From Azospirillum doebereinerae (lineage in GTDB: Bacteria; Pseudomonadota; Alphaproteobacteria; Azospirillales; Azospirillaceae): a DNA stretch of 64,000 nt. Below, one piece after another: positions 20,482 through 31,060 of the stretch. The notes below the pieces were generated by a model that saw only the letters and a program-made list of their open reading frames with translations, ran no database searches and was not told the DNA's origin. Each line of letters starts with the position of its first letter. The first letter of the stretch is position 1. A program made the translations under genes and the position numbers. The stretch is taken from NCBI RefSeq assembly GCF_003989665.1, contig NZ_RZIJ01000012.1:1-64000 (forward strand). Reading direction: 5' to 3'.

Positions 20482-22302
20482 TCACCCCACCAGCCCGGAC
20501 ATCACCGCGCGCAGCTGCGCCGGCTTGACCGGCTTGTTCAGCACGAGGCAGCCGGCGGCCTTGGCCTCGTCGGCCAGCTCCGGGGTGCGGTTGGCGGTGA
20601 CGATCACCGCCGGCAGGATGCGCCCGCAGGCGGCGCGCAGGCGTGCGACCTCGTCCACCCCCAGCACGCCGTCGTCCAGATGGTAGTCGGCGATCAGCAG
20701 ATCGGGCGGCTTGGGCATGCCCGACAGCAGCGCCAGGGCCTGGTCGCCGTTGGTGGCCGACACCACCGCGCAGGACCAGCCGCGCAGCAGCGCCTCCATC
20801 CCGGCCACCACCGCCGGCTCGTTGTCGAGCACCAGCACGGAGGTGCCGGCCAGCCGGTCGGTCAGCGGCCGGGGCGTCGCGGCGCTGGCCGGGCGCACCG
20901 CGCGGCTGCGCACGCCGAGCGGCACCGTGACCGCGAAGACCGAGCCGCGTCCCGGCTCCGACCGCACGGTGATCGGGTGCTCCAGCATGCGCGCGACGCG
21001 GTCGACGATGGCGAGGCCAAGGCCCATGCCCCGGTCGCGGCCCTTGGTGACGGGCGTGTCGAGGCGGCGGAACTCCTGGAAGATTTCGGCCAGCTTGTCG
21101 CGCGGGATGCCGGGACCGTTGTCCCACACCTCGATCCGCACGCCCTCGGCGCAGCGGCGGCAGCCGACCACCACCCGGCCGCCCTGGACGTAACGCAGGG
21201 CGTTCGACAGGAAGTTCTGCACGATCCGCCGCAAGAGCCGCATGTCGCTACGCACCACCGCGCCCGAGCCGACGACCCGCAGCGCGATCCCGCGCTCCGC
21301 CGCGACCGCCGCGTATTCGGTGGCGAGCGGCACCAGCACCCCGCGCAGCGGAAAATCGGTCACCTCCGGCGTCACCGCCCCGGCGTCGAGCTTGGAGATG
21401 TCCAGCAGCGCCGACAGCAGATCCTCGACCGAGGCGAGCGCCAGATCGATGTTTTCCACCAATTCGCCGTTGGCCCCGGCCTGTTCCAGATCGGCGAGCG
21501 CCGAGACGAACAGCCGGGCGGCGTTCAGCGGTTGCAGCAGGTCGTGGCTGGCCGCCGCGATGAAGCGGGTCTTGGAGAGATTCGCTTGATCGGCCTCGGC
21601 CTTGGCCTGCTGGAGCTGGTCGTTCAGCAGCATCAGGGCGGATTTCTCGGCCTGTTCGGATTCGCGGCGCCGGGCCTCGTCCTCCTTGATGTCGGTGATG
21701 TCGGTGTAGACACCGACGATGCCGCCGTCGCGGGTGCGCCGCTCGTTCACCTGGATCCAGCGCCCGTCGGCCAGCCGGTTGATGAAGACGCCGCGCAGGT
21801 CGTGGCGGTGGCCCAGCCGCTCCCTCAGCCAGACGTCGGGCGCCGGCTCCGTCACCGCGTGGGCACCGGCCACCATGGCGGCCAGTTCGGAGAAGCGGAC
21901 GCCGGCCTGGATCCGCCCGGCCACGGCCGGCCAGTAGGACAGGTATTTGCGGTTGCACAGCACCAGCCGGTCCGACGAATCGAACAGGGCGAACCCCTCG
22001 TTCACCGATTCGATGGCCTCGAACAGCCGGGTCCGCATCGTCTCGGCCAGTTCCTTGGCGCGGGCGATGTCGCGGTTGCTGTCCTCCAGCTTGTGAAGCG
22101 CGCGTTCCAGTTCCAGCGTCCGCTCGCGGATCTTCTGCTCCAGCACGATGGCGGTCTGGAACAGCGAGAAGGCGCCACCCTGGAAATCCATCGAGCGCTC
22201 GACGCGGTCCATCAGCACCTTGTTGATGCGCTGGAGCTTGGCGTTCTCGCGTTCCAGGGCGGCGATCCGATCGCTCTCGCTGGTCATGGTCGCGCTGGTC
22301 AT
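20482..22302 (-). CDS. PAS hybrid histidine kinase (NahK/ErcS-like)
   Basis: A cytoplasmic sensor kinase of 606 residues without membrane segments. An N-terminal coiled coil (about 10-90) leads to a PAS domain (about 95-215, FALFDSSDRLVLCN). The HisKA domain has the phospho-accepting histidine in AAASHDLLQPLNA near residue 252. The ATPase domain keeps NFLSNALRYV, DNGPGIP and GMGLGLAI. A C-terminal receiver (about 485-606) has the acceptor Asp in LLIADYHLDDG. The layout resembles the NahK/ErcS kinases of pseudomonads. The FIST gene ends two bases upstream, so the two are probably translated together and the FIST protein is the likely input partner. Confidence 0.9.
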   Translation of the reverse strand: MTSATMTSESDRIAALERENAKLQRINKVLMDRVERSMDFQGGAFSLFQTAIVLEQKIRERTLELERALHKLEDSNRDIARAKELAETMRTRLFEAIESVNEGFALFDSSDRLVLCNRKYLSYWPAVAGRIQAGVRFSELAAMVAGAHAVTEPAPDVWLRERLGHRHDLRGVFINRLADGRWIQVNERRTRDGGIVGVYTDITDIKEDEARRRESEQAEKSALMLLNDQLQQAKAEADQANLSKTRFIAAASHDLLQPLNAARLFVSALADLEQAGANGELVENIDLALASVEDLLSALLDISKLDAGAVTPEVTDFPLRGVLVPLATEYAAVAAERGIALRVVGSGAVVRSDMRLLRRIVQNFLSNALRYVQGGRVVVGCRRCAEGVRIEVWDNGPGIPRDKLAEIFQEFRRLDTPVTKGRDRGMGLGLAIVDRVARMLEHPITVRSEPGRGSVFAVTVPLGVRSRAVRPASAATPRPLTDRLAGTSVLVLDNEPAVVAGMEALLRGWSCAVVSATNGDQALALLSGMPKPPDLLIADYHLDDGVLGVDEVARLRAACGRILPAVIVTANRTPELADEAKAAGCLVLNKPVKPAQLRAVMSGLVG

Positions 22303-22304
22303 GG

Positions 22305-23507
22305 TCAACGTCCCCCGATGGCCACGCCGGTGAAGGTCTGGTTGACGTGCATCCCGTTCACCTGTTCGCCGTAGGCGCAGAACCCGACAACCCGGTGGCG
22401 CGACAGGCGTTCCGCCATGACGGTGCCGAGCTGCCGCTGCTCCATCTCCAGCCGCCGCAGGATGCAGTCGCAGCCCAGGATCAGGTCGGGCGCGCCGACC
22501 TCGGACCGGATGTCCTCCATCAGCGTGTCGAAGTTGGCGACGGGGTCCACACCCTCCGCCACCGTCAGCACGATGCCCTCGTCGATGGCGCAGAAGAAGG
22601 TCAGGCTCTCGTCCTCGTTGACCTTCTGGATCGAGCGGACGTGGTACTGGCCGCCGACCCGCACCACGACCGGGTGCGAGGCGAAGATCATCGGTGTCAG
22701 CGGCTCGCCCTCCAGCCCGACCAGCCGGGCGTATTCGCGGCCCGCCGGCTCGGCGTTGATCTCGGTGACGATGCGGCGGTGCGGGTCGGCCCCGGTCACC
22801 ACCATCTTGCGGTCGGAGCTGACGAAATGCTGGGTGCGGAAGACGGTGAAGGGCCGTGTCGTGGTGAACAGCGCCACCACCGCCGCGTTGGGGTGGAAGG
22901 CGCCCTCGTGCAGGATGAAGGTGCGCTCGAAATGCATGTCGTCGCCGGCCGAGGCGCCGAACAGCGGGATGTCGATCAGCGCGTTGTGCAGGGCGCTGAC
23001 CACGGTCTCCTCGCTCATCGACAGCCCGTCGATCAGCAGCATGGCGAAGCTGCCGGCCTCGCCCAGCGGGACCGGGCGCGCCGCGAGCGCGCGGTCGCGG
23101 CGGGTCAGCAGCGACCGCGCGATGACCGTGCTGTCGGCAATCTCGAAGCGGTCGACGTGGTCGAGCAGCGCGGTGACGACCGAGAAGTCCTCCGCCGGGA
23201 AGCCGACCCCGACCAGAGCGCCAGTGGTGTAGCCGCCGGGGCCGATCTCGCCGGCCGTGGTGCAGCCGATGACGGGGATGGTGCCGAATTGCCCGGCAAG
23301 CGCGTCGGCGAGCGCGGTCAGGTCGTAATGGGGGGCGCAGAAGACGACCACGGCCTCCAGCGGAACGTCGCCCAGCCCCTCGCGCAGTTCGCGCGCGGCA
23401 TCGGCCGGGCGCGGGGCGTGGGAGATCACGCGCGGCAGGCCGTCGCCACGGTTGCGGGGCGGGTCGCCCGGCGCCGGGTTGGCCGGCGGGGGGCTGGATT
23501 GGGACAT
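22305..23507 (-). CDS. FIST-domain sensory protein (NosP-like)
   Basis: A soluble 400-residue protein with an N-terminal FIST domain (about 25-220; VIGCTTAGEIGPGGYTTGALV near 78) and a FIST_C domain (about 235-385; DLILGCDCILRRLE and VVGFCAYGEQVNGMHVNQT near the end). FIST proteins are ligand sensors, and those next to NahK-like kinases (NosP) bind heme and nitric oxide. Whether this one does cannot be told from sequence alone. The gene lies two bases ahead of the hybrid kinase. Start at ATG 23507. Confidence 0.9.
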   Translation of the reverse strand: MSQSSPPPANPAPGDPPRNRGDGLPRVISHAPRPADAARELREGLGDVPLEAVVVFCAPHYDLTALADALAGQFGTIPVIGCTTAGEIGPGGYTTGALVGVGFPAEDFSVVTALLDHVDRFEIADSTVIARSLLTRRDRALAARPVPLGEAGSFAMLLIDGLSMSEETVVSALHNALIDIPLFGASAGDDMHFERTFILHEGAFHPNAAVVALFTTTRPFTVFRTQHFVSSDRKMVVTGADPHRRIVTEINAEPAGREYARLVGLEGEPLTPMIFASHPVVVRVGGQYHVRSIQKVNEDESLTFFCAIDEGIVLTVAEGVDPVANFDTLMEDIRSEVGAPDLILGCDCILRRLEMEQRQLGTVMAERLSRHRVVGFCAYGEQVNGMHVNQTFTGVAIGGR

Positions 23508-23617
23508 GGCGGCACCCTCCGTCCGCGAAGGCGGTCCGGCCAGCGTACTCCAAGGGTGGCGGCGGGCAACACCGTTGCGCGCGCGGGTGAAGGGGACCAT
23601 CGTCGAATCCGGCCTTG

Positions 23618-23995
23618 CTAGAGCGTCGCCGCCGGGACGGGCGCGGCCAGCCTCGGCAGCTCGTCGTCGGTGAACAGGCGGGCCTTGGCGGTGAAGCGCA
23701 CCCCGTCCGGCGCCTCCAACGAGAAGCCGCCGCCGCGCGCCAGGATCACGTCGAGGATGACCTGGCTGTGCTCCCAATAGGCGAAGGCGCTGCCGCCCAT
23801 GCAGAAGGGCGTGTCGCCGACCATGCCCAGGCAGAGGTCGCCCCCGCCCATGCGGAACTCCCCGCGCGGCAGGCAGAGCGGCGCCGTCCCGTCGCAGCAG
23901 CCGCCCGACAGATGCAGCACCAGCGGCCCATGCTTGGCCGCCAGCCGGGACAGCAGGTCGAGGGCGTTCGGGGTGGCGGTGACGCGCTCGGTCAT
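23618..23995 (-). CDS. DUF779 protein, aldehyde-dehydrogenase-associated
   Basis: A 125-residue protein of family DUF779. It has HLSGGCCDGTAPLC near residue 28, GDTPFCMGGSAFAYWEHSQVILDV near 60 and FSLEAPDGVRF near 92, with several conserved cysteines that may bind a metal. Members of this family are found next to acetaldehyde dehydrogenases, as here. No catalytic role is established. It lies downstream of the dehydrogenase, separated from it by a hairpin terminator that may set its expression level. Confidence 0.87.
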   Translation of the reverse strand: MTERVTATPNALDLLSRLAAKHGPLVLHLSGGCCDGTAPLCLPRGEFRMGGGDLCLGMVGDTPFCMGGSAFAYWEHSQVILDVILARGGGFSLEAPDGVRFTAKARLFTDDELPRLAAPVPAATL

Positions 23996-24020
23996 GGCGG
24001 GACCCTCCAGGTCCGAATGG

Positions 24021-24050
24021 AAAAAAGACCGGGGGTTCTGACACCCCCGG
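24021..24050 (-). terminator. Rho-independent terminator/attenuator between aldehyde dehydrogenase and DUF779 genes
   Basis: On the minus strand CCGGGGGT (24050-24043) pairs with ACCCCCGG (24036-24029) and is followed directly by TCTTTTTT (24028-24021), a textbook intrinsic terminator. It falls 31 bases after the dehydrogenase stop and 25 bases before the DUF779 start, so it may let only part of the transcripts continue. Confidence 0.88.
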
Positions 24051-24080
24051 CCCAGTTCTGCCCGATAGGGAGGAGCGTGC

Positions 24081-25601
<1,521 letters not shown>

Positions 25602-25749
25602 TGGCCGTTTCCTCTCAAGGTGGCGGACCGGGAGGGGTTCCGATCCAGCGCGTTTGTCGGGGCCATTCAGCCACCGGCGGAGGGAAACGGTAAATTGTAC
25701 TATGGAAGGAGATGACGGTTCGCCAGACCAACGAAGGGGCGGGGGACGA

Positions 25750-26946
25750 TCAGGCCGTCAGCGCCTGCCGGCCGAGCGCGCCCGTCAAATCGGCGCCCTT
25801 CAGGGTCGCGAAGCTGGTCTTGATCGCGGTCAGGTCGGTGCCGCGCAGCAACACGCCGGCGAGGCTGGCGTCGCGCAGATCGGCGCCGTTCAGCCGCGCC
25901 TTGGTGAAGTTGGTCGGCCACAGGCGGCTGCCGTCGCCGCTGAGGTCCACCGTGCGCATCCGGGTGCGCCACAGCTTGGCGCCGGTCAGGTTGGCGCCTT
26001 CCAGGTTGCAGCCGGACAAATCGGCGCTGGTGAAGTCGGCGTCGCGCAGGTCGCTGTAGGACAGGTCGGCCATCATCAGCTTGGCGCCGGAGAAATCGGC
26101 CCCGCGCAGCCCGCAGAACCGCATCACCGACCCGCAGAGCAGTTGGTTGGCGAAGTTGTAGCCGCGCAGGTCGGCGCGCTGGAGCTGGATGCGCTCCCCC
26201 GCCTTGCCGGCCTTGTCGACCCAGAGCTGGTGGGCGGAGATCAACTCGGACAGGCGGGCGGCCGTGGTGGTGGCGCCGGTGCCGTCCACGTCGATGCCCC
26301 GGCGCTCCAGCGCCGTGCGCAGCTCCTCGTTCAACTGGGCGCCGCACATCAGCACGCCGTCCAGATTCGCGCGCCGCATCATCGCGTCGGACAAATTGGC
26401 CCCGATCAGGATCGCGCCGCTGAGGTCGCTGTCGCTGAGATCGGCCCCCGACAGGTCGCTGCCGGAGAAGTCGCACTGCGCCATCCGGCAACTGGTCAGC
26501 ACCGCCTTGGCCATCGAGCAGCCGACGAAGGTGGTGGCGCCGTCGGCGTTGCCGGCGGCCCGGAACTCCCCGGCCTCCAGCACCATGCCCCGGCGCAGGT
26601 CGGCGCCCTGGAGGTTGGCGTTGCGCAGCGTGGCGCCGTCGACCCGCGCGCCGCGCAGATCGGCGTTCTGCAACTGCGCGCCGGACAGGTCGGCCTTGGA
26701 CAGATCGGCGCCGTAGAGGTCGGCCTTGGACAGCGTCGTCCCGACCAGCCGCGCGCGGGTCAGCGCGGCGCCGGTCAGCTTGGCGCCGGCCAGATTGACC
26801 CGGTTCAGCCCGAGCCCGGTCAGGTCGTAGAAGCTGAGGTCGGCGCGGCGCCCCTTGCCGAGCGGGTCGCGCAGCAGCCACTGCTGGTGCTTCACCAGCG
26901 CGTCGCGCACCGCCCGCAGGTACCGCTCGTCCATCATGCGCCGCAT
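25750..26946 (-). CDS. Pentapeptide-repeat protein
   Basis: A 398-residue protein built mostly of A(D/N)LXX pentapeptides that should fold as a right-handed beta-helix. There are two repeat blocks, about 33-205 (for example [24 protein letters not shown]) and about 255-395 (for example [21 protein letters not shown]). The linker between them is non-repetitive and contains [18 protein letters not shown]. The first 30 residues look like a short helical cap. It has no signal peptide or membrane helix. Similar proteins include gyrase-protecting factors, but nothing here shows that function. Confidence 0.88.
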   Translation of the reverse strand: MRRMMDERYLRAVRDALVKHQQWLLRDPLGKGRRADLSFYDLTGLGLNRVNLAGAKLTGAALTRARLVGTTLSKADLYGADLSKADLSGAQLQNADLRGARVDGATLRNANLQGADLRRGMVLEAGEFRAAGNADGATTFVGCSMAKAVLTSCRMAQCDFSGSDLSGADLSDSDLSGAILIGANLSDAMMRRANLDGVLMCGAQLNEELRTALERRGIDVDGTGATTTAARLSELISAHQLWVDKAGKAGERIQLQRADLRGYNFANQLLCGSVMRFCGLRGADFSGAKLMMADLSYSDLRDADFTSADLSGCNLEGANLTGAKLWRTRMRTVDLSGDGSRLWPTNFTKARLNGADLRDASLAGVLLRGTDLTAIKTSFATLKGADLTGALGRQALTA

Positions 26947-27258
26947 CCGTGCCGTTGCGAAGTTCCGGCTGCCCTGGTCGGGCGGGTCGGGCCGATTATT
27001 ACCAGACGATAATAAAAGGCATCGTTTGCGGAGCCGATATTACCAAATTGGAAGCGGAACCGAAAGGCCGGAACGGTTACGGTTCTTGGCGATCGGCGGG
27101 AATCTTATGTTGGATACCCCATCGTTCCGCTTGCGGAAAAACGAATCCGTCGGGGTCACGAGTGCGTGAAGTCGCTCTGCCCCACCTTGGGAAGCGCCGT
27201 CCGGCAACCAATATCGTGGGTCATACTCCACGACCCTTTCCCCAGGAGACGACCGCGC
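26947..27258. other. Intergenic region between divergent pentapeptide gene and msrB
   Basis: A 312-base region between two divergent genes that must hold both promoters. It contains the related segments CCGATTATTACCAG (26990-27003) and CCGATATTACCAA (27033-27045), and a local inverted run TTATT...AATAA. The part 27075-27170 reads RFPPIAKNRNRSG on the minus strand, a phrase often seen in spurious proteobacterial frames. I see no real gene. Confidence 0.4.
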
Positions 27259-27690
27259 ATGGCCGGCACCGACAAGCCCAGCATCGACAAGAGCACCACC
27301 GAGTGGAAGCAGGAGCTTTCTCCCACCCAGTACCGCGTTCTGCGCGAACACGGCACCGAGCGCCCCGGCTCCAGCCCGCTGAACGACGAGAAGCGCGACG
27401 GGCAGTTCCTCTGCGCCGGCTGCGGCCAGCCGCTCTACAGCAGCGAGACCAAATACGAGAGCGGGTCGGGCTGGCCCAGCTTCTGGGCGCCGTTGCCGGA
27501 CGCGGTGGCGACCTCGACCGACTACAAGCTGGCCTACCCGCGCGTCGAGGTGCATTGCGCCCGCTGCGAGGGCCATCTGGGTCATGTGTTCGAGGACGGG
27601 CCGCAGCCGACCGGTCTGCGGTTCTGCATGAACGGCGCGGCCATGACCTTCGTCCCGGAGGAGGAGGAGTCGGAAAGCAAGACGACGTGA
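27259..27690 (+). CDS. msrB: Peptide-methionine (R)-S-oxide reductase MsrB
   Basis: A cytoplasmic repair enzyme of 143 residues that reduces methionine-R-sulfoxide. The structural zinc site is present as two CXXC pairs (CAGC near 52 and CARC near 98). GSGWPSFWAP near 72 and HLGHVFEDGP near 104 are family signatures, and the catalytic cysteine is in LRFCMNGAAM near 122. There is no MsrA fusion. CAGGAG lies upstream of the ATG at 27259. Confidence 0.94.
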   Translation: MAGTDKPSIDKSTTEWKQELSPTQYRVLREHGTERPGSSPLNDEKRDGQFLCAGCGQPLYSSETKYESGSGWPSFWAPLPDAVATSTDYKLAYPRVEVHCARCEGHLGHVFEDGPQPTGLRFCMNGAAMTFVPEEEESESKTT

Positions 27691-27914
27691 AGCATCCGGA
27701 CCGCACCTTGCGGTGAAGGAAAAAAGACGAAAGGATGAACGGGGATGCGACTTTGTGTCCGCCCCGCCCTTCCTTCGCTCTTAAACGGTGGCTTTTCCCC
27801 ACGGCTCGTTGAAAATTACAATCCAGACACTCCACCACGATGATACGATGTCGTTGGTGCGACGCCATGTCGCGGTGCCGGAGAACGGGCGCCGTCGCAG
27901 CGAAGGGTGGGCGG

Positions 27915-28478
27915 ATGGTGATTTCGGCCGAGTTCCTGGGATTGCTGCTTCTGATCACAAGCGCCGCCGCGCTCGGCCTGTCCATCGTCATCGACGTCGG
28001 CCGGGTCAGCGCGGAAAAGACGCGCGAGGCGATGACCCAGCGCCAATACGACAAGAAGCGCGCCGCGCTCGCCGAATGGCGCAAGAAGACCGAGGCCAAG
28101 CACGCCGAGCTGACCGGGCTGCAAGCCAAGCTGACCGAGTTCAACGGCCGCCGCCACAAGGCGATGACCGAGGCGAGGGCGCTCGAACTCTCGAAGATCG
28201 AACTGGTCCACGAACTGGGCGACCCCGACGGCAACACCGACCTCTATTGGGCGCAGCTGACGCCCGCGCCGAACTTCCCGGAGCTGGACCGCAAGGACAT
28301 CGTGTTCTCGCGCCAGATCTGGGAGTACCGCAACGTCGTCCACATCGCGGCCTATTCGGCCGACCAGGCCCATGGCGTGGTGCGCGCCAGCTTCGGCCAA
28401 CGCAACGGGCTGGCCGTGTCGCCCGTCGTCCCCCTGGCGATGGCCCCCGATCCCGAGGCGGAGACCGCTGCGGCATGA
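27915..28478 (+). CDS. Membrane-anchored protein of unknown function
   Basis: I do not recognise a family. From the ATG at 27915 the protein has 187 residues: one N-terminal transmembrane helix (about 5-27), then a charged helical, coiled-coil-like segment (about 30-90, KTREAMTQRQYDKKRAAL...), then a compact domain ending in a flexible Ala/Pro/Glu tail. An earlier in-frame ATG at 27840 would put 25 charged residues ahead of the helix and is less likely. Its stop overlaps the next gene's start, and that partner has the same helix plus coiled-coil build. Confidence 0.7.
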   Translation: MVISAEFLGLLLLITSAAALGLSIVIDVGRVSAEKTREAMTQRQYDKKRAALAEWRKKTEAKHAELTGLQAKLTEFNGRRHKAMTEARALELSKIELVHELGDPDGNTDLYWAQLTPAPNFPELDRKDIVFSRQIWEYRNVVHIAAYSADQAHGVVRASFGQRNGLAVSPVVPLAMAPDPEAETAAA

Positions 28479-29095
28479 CCGGGATGATGATGTACATCGC
28501 GGTCGGCCTGATGGTTCTGACCGTGATCTCGAACCGTTATTGGCGCCGCCAGTTGAAGCTGACGCGAATCGCCATGTCGAAGCTGAAGGACAAGGTCGAC
28601 GACGTGACCAAGGAGGTCGCCGACGTCGCCTCCGACTACGCCAAGCTGTCGCATCATCAGGCGGAGATGGAAAAGCGGGTGCAGAAGGCGGAGATCGACC
28701 TTCAGGCGGCCATCGTCGACCTCGACAAGAAGAAGGTCGCGCCGATGAACCGCTACTTCGTCTTCGACCGGCAGGAACCGCGCCCCGGCCGGTTCTGGGA
28801 AGTGGCGGTGCGCCACAGCGCGGTGGGGACGAGCTACGGCGATTCGTATCGCGGCTGGGCCGGAATCCGCCGCTATCTGCTGATCGGCGACGGCGAGCGC
28901 GACGTGCGCGAGCGGGTCACCGGCCGCTTCCCCCGGAAGGCCGGCTTCGAAGTGGTGGAGGCCGCCGGCTGCCGCATCAGCGGCCTGTCGGTGAACCGCA
29001 TTTCCGAACTCAGCACCTTCCGCAAGCCGGTCAAGGACGAGGACGGCGCGGCCGCCGCCAAGCCGGCGCGCAAGGCGTCGCCCGCGCGGTCCTGA
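28475..29095 (+). CDS. Membrane-anchored coiled-coil protein of unknown function
   Basis: A 206-residue protein that I cannot assign to a family. One N-terminal membrane helix (about 4-18) is followed by a basic stop-transfer stretch (RYWRRQLKL), a clear coiled coil (about 25-90, with heptads in KLKDKVDDVTKEVADVASDYAKL), a globular part (about 95-180, NRYFVFDRQEPRPGRFWEV...) and a lysine/alanine-rich tail. It is coupled to the preceding gene by an ATGA overlap, suggesting that the two products form a complex at the membrane. Confidence 0.7.
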   Translation: MTGMMMYIAVGLMVLTVISNRYWRRQLKLTRIAMSKLKDKVDDVTKEVADVASDYAKLSHHQAEMEKRVQKAEIDLQAAIVDLDKKKVAPMNRYFVFDRQEPRPGRFWEVAVRHSAVGTSYGDSYRGWAGIRRYLLIGDGERDVRERVTGRFPRKAGFEVVEAAGCRISGLSVNRISELSTFRKPVKDEDGAAAAKPARKASPARS

Positions 29096-29208
29096 CCCCG
29101 GTTTCCACCGGCGCTTCATGCGACGCCGCATACTCCCTTCGAGGGGCCGGTGTCGCAGTGCCTTTCCCTCTCTGGGCGTGGACGGCCCGCGCCCTATCTG
29201 TCGAGGGG

Positions 29209-30084
29209 ATGAGCCGCCTTCCGATCCCTGCCGTCCTGCTGCTGGCGCTGTTGAGCGCCTGTTCGGGATCCACCCTGGTCGACGCCGTGACGCCGAATTC
29301 CGGCTACACGCTGGCCGCCGATCTGCCCTTCGCTTCCACTCCCACGGGCGATCCCCGGCTGCGGCTCGACCTCTACCGGCCGGAACATCCGGCGTCGGGG
29401 GCGCCGGCCATCGTGTTCTTCTACGGCGGCAACTGGGAGGCCGGCGAGAAGGAGCAGTACCGCTTCGTCGCCCAGGCGCTGGCCGCGCGCGGCTACACGG
29501 TGGCCGTGCCGAACTACCGGCTGTATCCGGGGGTGCGCTACCCGGCCTTCCTGGAGGATTCGGCCGCCGCCGTCGCTTGGGTGCGGCGCCATGGCGCGGA
29601 GCACGGCGCGCCTCCCGGCCCGGTCGCGGTGATGGGGCATTCGGCCGGCGCCTACAACGCGCTGATGCTGGCGGTGGACGGGCGCTGGCTCGGCGCCCAG
29701 GGACTGGATCCGGCGACCGACCTGCGGGCGGCGGTGGGGCTGGCCGGTCCCTATGATTTCCTGCCGCTCGACAGCGACATGCTGAAGGATCTGTTCGGAC
29801 CGGAGGAGCGGCGCCCCGATACCCAGCCGATCAACCACGTCACCCCGCGCACCCCGCCGCTGTTCCTGGCGACGGGGACCGACGACACCACCGTTTACCC
29901 CCGCAACACCCGCCGCCTGACCGAGCGCGTCCGGCAGGCCGGCGGCACGGTGGAGGAGGTCGAATATGAGGGGCTTGGGCACATCCGCATCATCGCCGCC
30001 TTCGCCTCGCCGCTGCGCTGGCTGGCGCCGGTGGTGGACGACGTGGACCGCTTCCTGAGAGCCCTGCCCCCGCTTGGTCGTTGA
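29209..30084 (+). CDS. Lipoprotein alpha/beta-hydrolase (esterase)
   Basis: A 291-residue carboxylesterase-like hydrolase. The N-terminus is a lipoprotein signal with lipobox LSAC (Cys near residue 17), so it should be anchored to a membrane facing the periplasm. VFFYGGNW near 68 gives an oxyanion-hole motif of the HSL/BD-FAE type. The nucleophile Ser lies in MGHSAGAYN near 148, and candidate acid and base residues lie in GTDDTTVYP near 226 and GLGHI near 262. The substrate cannot be told from the sequence. The start chosen places the signal peptide at the N-terminus. Confidence 0.86.
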   Translation: MSRLPIPAVLLLALLSACSGSTLVDAVTPNSGYTLAADLPFASTPTGDPRLRLDLYRPEHPASGAPAIVFFYGGNWEAGEKEQYRFVAQALAARGYTVAVPNYRLYPGVRYPAFLEDSAAAVAWVRRHGAEHGAPPGPVAVMGHSAGAYNALMLAVDGRWLGAQGLDPATDLRAAVGLAGPYDFLPLDSDMLKDLFGPEERRPDTQPINHVTPRTPPLFLATGTDDTTVYPRNTRRLTERVRQAGGTVEEVEYEGLGHIRIIAAFASPLRWLAPVVDDVDRFLRALPPLGR

Positions 30085-30090
30085 ACGCCT

Positions 30091-30789
30091 CTACTCCACC
30101 TCGGCCTGGAACATGTAGCCCATGCCGTGGACGGTCACGATCCGCAGCGGGTCGGCCGGGTCGAATTCGACGACCCGGCGCAGGCGGCGCACCAGTCGGT
30201 CGATGGAGCGGTCGTAGGGCACGTTGTCGCCGCGCAGCGTCAGGTCCAGCAGATCGTCGCGGGTCAGCACCCGGCCCGGATTCTCGACGAAGGCGGCCAG
30301 CAGTTCGAACTCCGCCGAGGTCAGGCGCATGTCCTCCCCCGCCGGGTCGCGCAGACGGCGCTTGTCGAGGTGCAGTTCCCACCCGTCGAAGCGCTTGACC
30401 CGGCCGATGGAGGGCTTGCCGGCCTTGGTGGCGACGCGGCGCAGCAGGCTGCGGGTGCGGGCCAGGATCTCGCGCGGTTCGAACGGCTTGGTGATGTAGT
30501 CGTCGGCGCCCAGTTCCAGCCCGACGATGCGGTCCATCCGGTCGGAGCGCCCGGTGATCAGGATGATCCCGATGTTGGAGTTCGCGCGCAGCTCACGCGT
30601 CACCATCAGCCCGTCCTTGCCGGGAAGCCGGATGTCCAGCAGCAGCAGGTCGACGCGCCCGCGCGCCAGAAGCCCCGACAACTGGTCGCCGTCGCGCGCC
30701 AGCAGCACGCGGTATCCCTCGCCCTCCAGATAGGCCTTCAGGGTTTCACGGGTGATGGCGTCGTCATCGACAACGGCGATTGTGTGCAT
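30091..30789 (-). CDS. OmpR/PhoB-family response regulator, orphan
   Basis: A 232-residue transcription factor. The receiver domain (1-120) has the acidic pair in VVDDDA, the phosphoacceptor in LLLLDIRLPGKDG near residue 52, and the conserved Lys in DDYITKPFEP near 101. The C-terminal winged helix (about 130-230) contains LTSAEFELLAAFVENPGRVLTRDDLL and HGMGYMF. No histidine kinase gene is adjacent, so its partner lies elsewhere. The start at 30789 gives a typical N-terminus; an ATG at 30804 is also in frame. Confidence 0.9.
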   Translation of the reverse strand: MHTIAVVDDDAITRETLKAYLEGEGYRVLLARDGDQLSGLLARGRVDLLLLDIRLPGKDGLMVTRELRANSNIGIILITGRSDRMDRIVGLELGADDYITKPFEPREILARTRSLLRRVATKAGKPSIGRVKRFDGWELHLDKRRLRDPAGEDMRLTSAEFELLAAFVENPGRVLTRDDLLDLTLRGDNVPYDRSIDRLVRRLRRVVEFDPADPLRIVTVHGMGYMFQAEVE

Positions 30790-31060
30790 CGTCCCCCACG
30801 GCAACGGGCGTTACGGCAACGGACTGGCCGGGCGGCCCTGCGGCGCTGATGGCTCGGCGTTGAAATTATCGGGTTGCCCGCCGCCACACAACCAATTCGC
30901 AGGCTTGGCCATTCATCCACCCAACGATTCCGCCAACGATTCCACCAGCGATTCCGGCGGGTGATGCGGACCCGCCGATTGTTCGCGTTCCGCGTTGTCC
31001 TGTATGGAGACAATGTCGCGCCCCTGGACAAATCACCCCCGCAATGTCACCTTTGTACCC

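Noticed and set aside
27040..27170. Minus-strand phrase RFPPIAKNRNRSG near the msrB promoter
   Set aside because: It recurs in spurious proteobacterial frames and lies in the divergent promoter region. There is no start signal or conserved domain.
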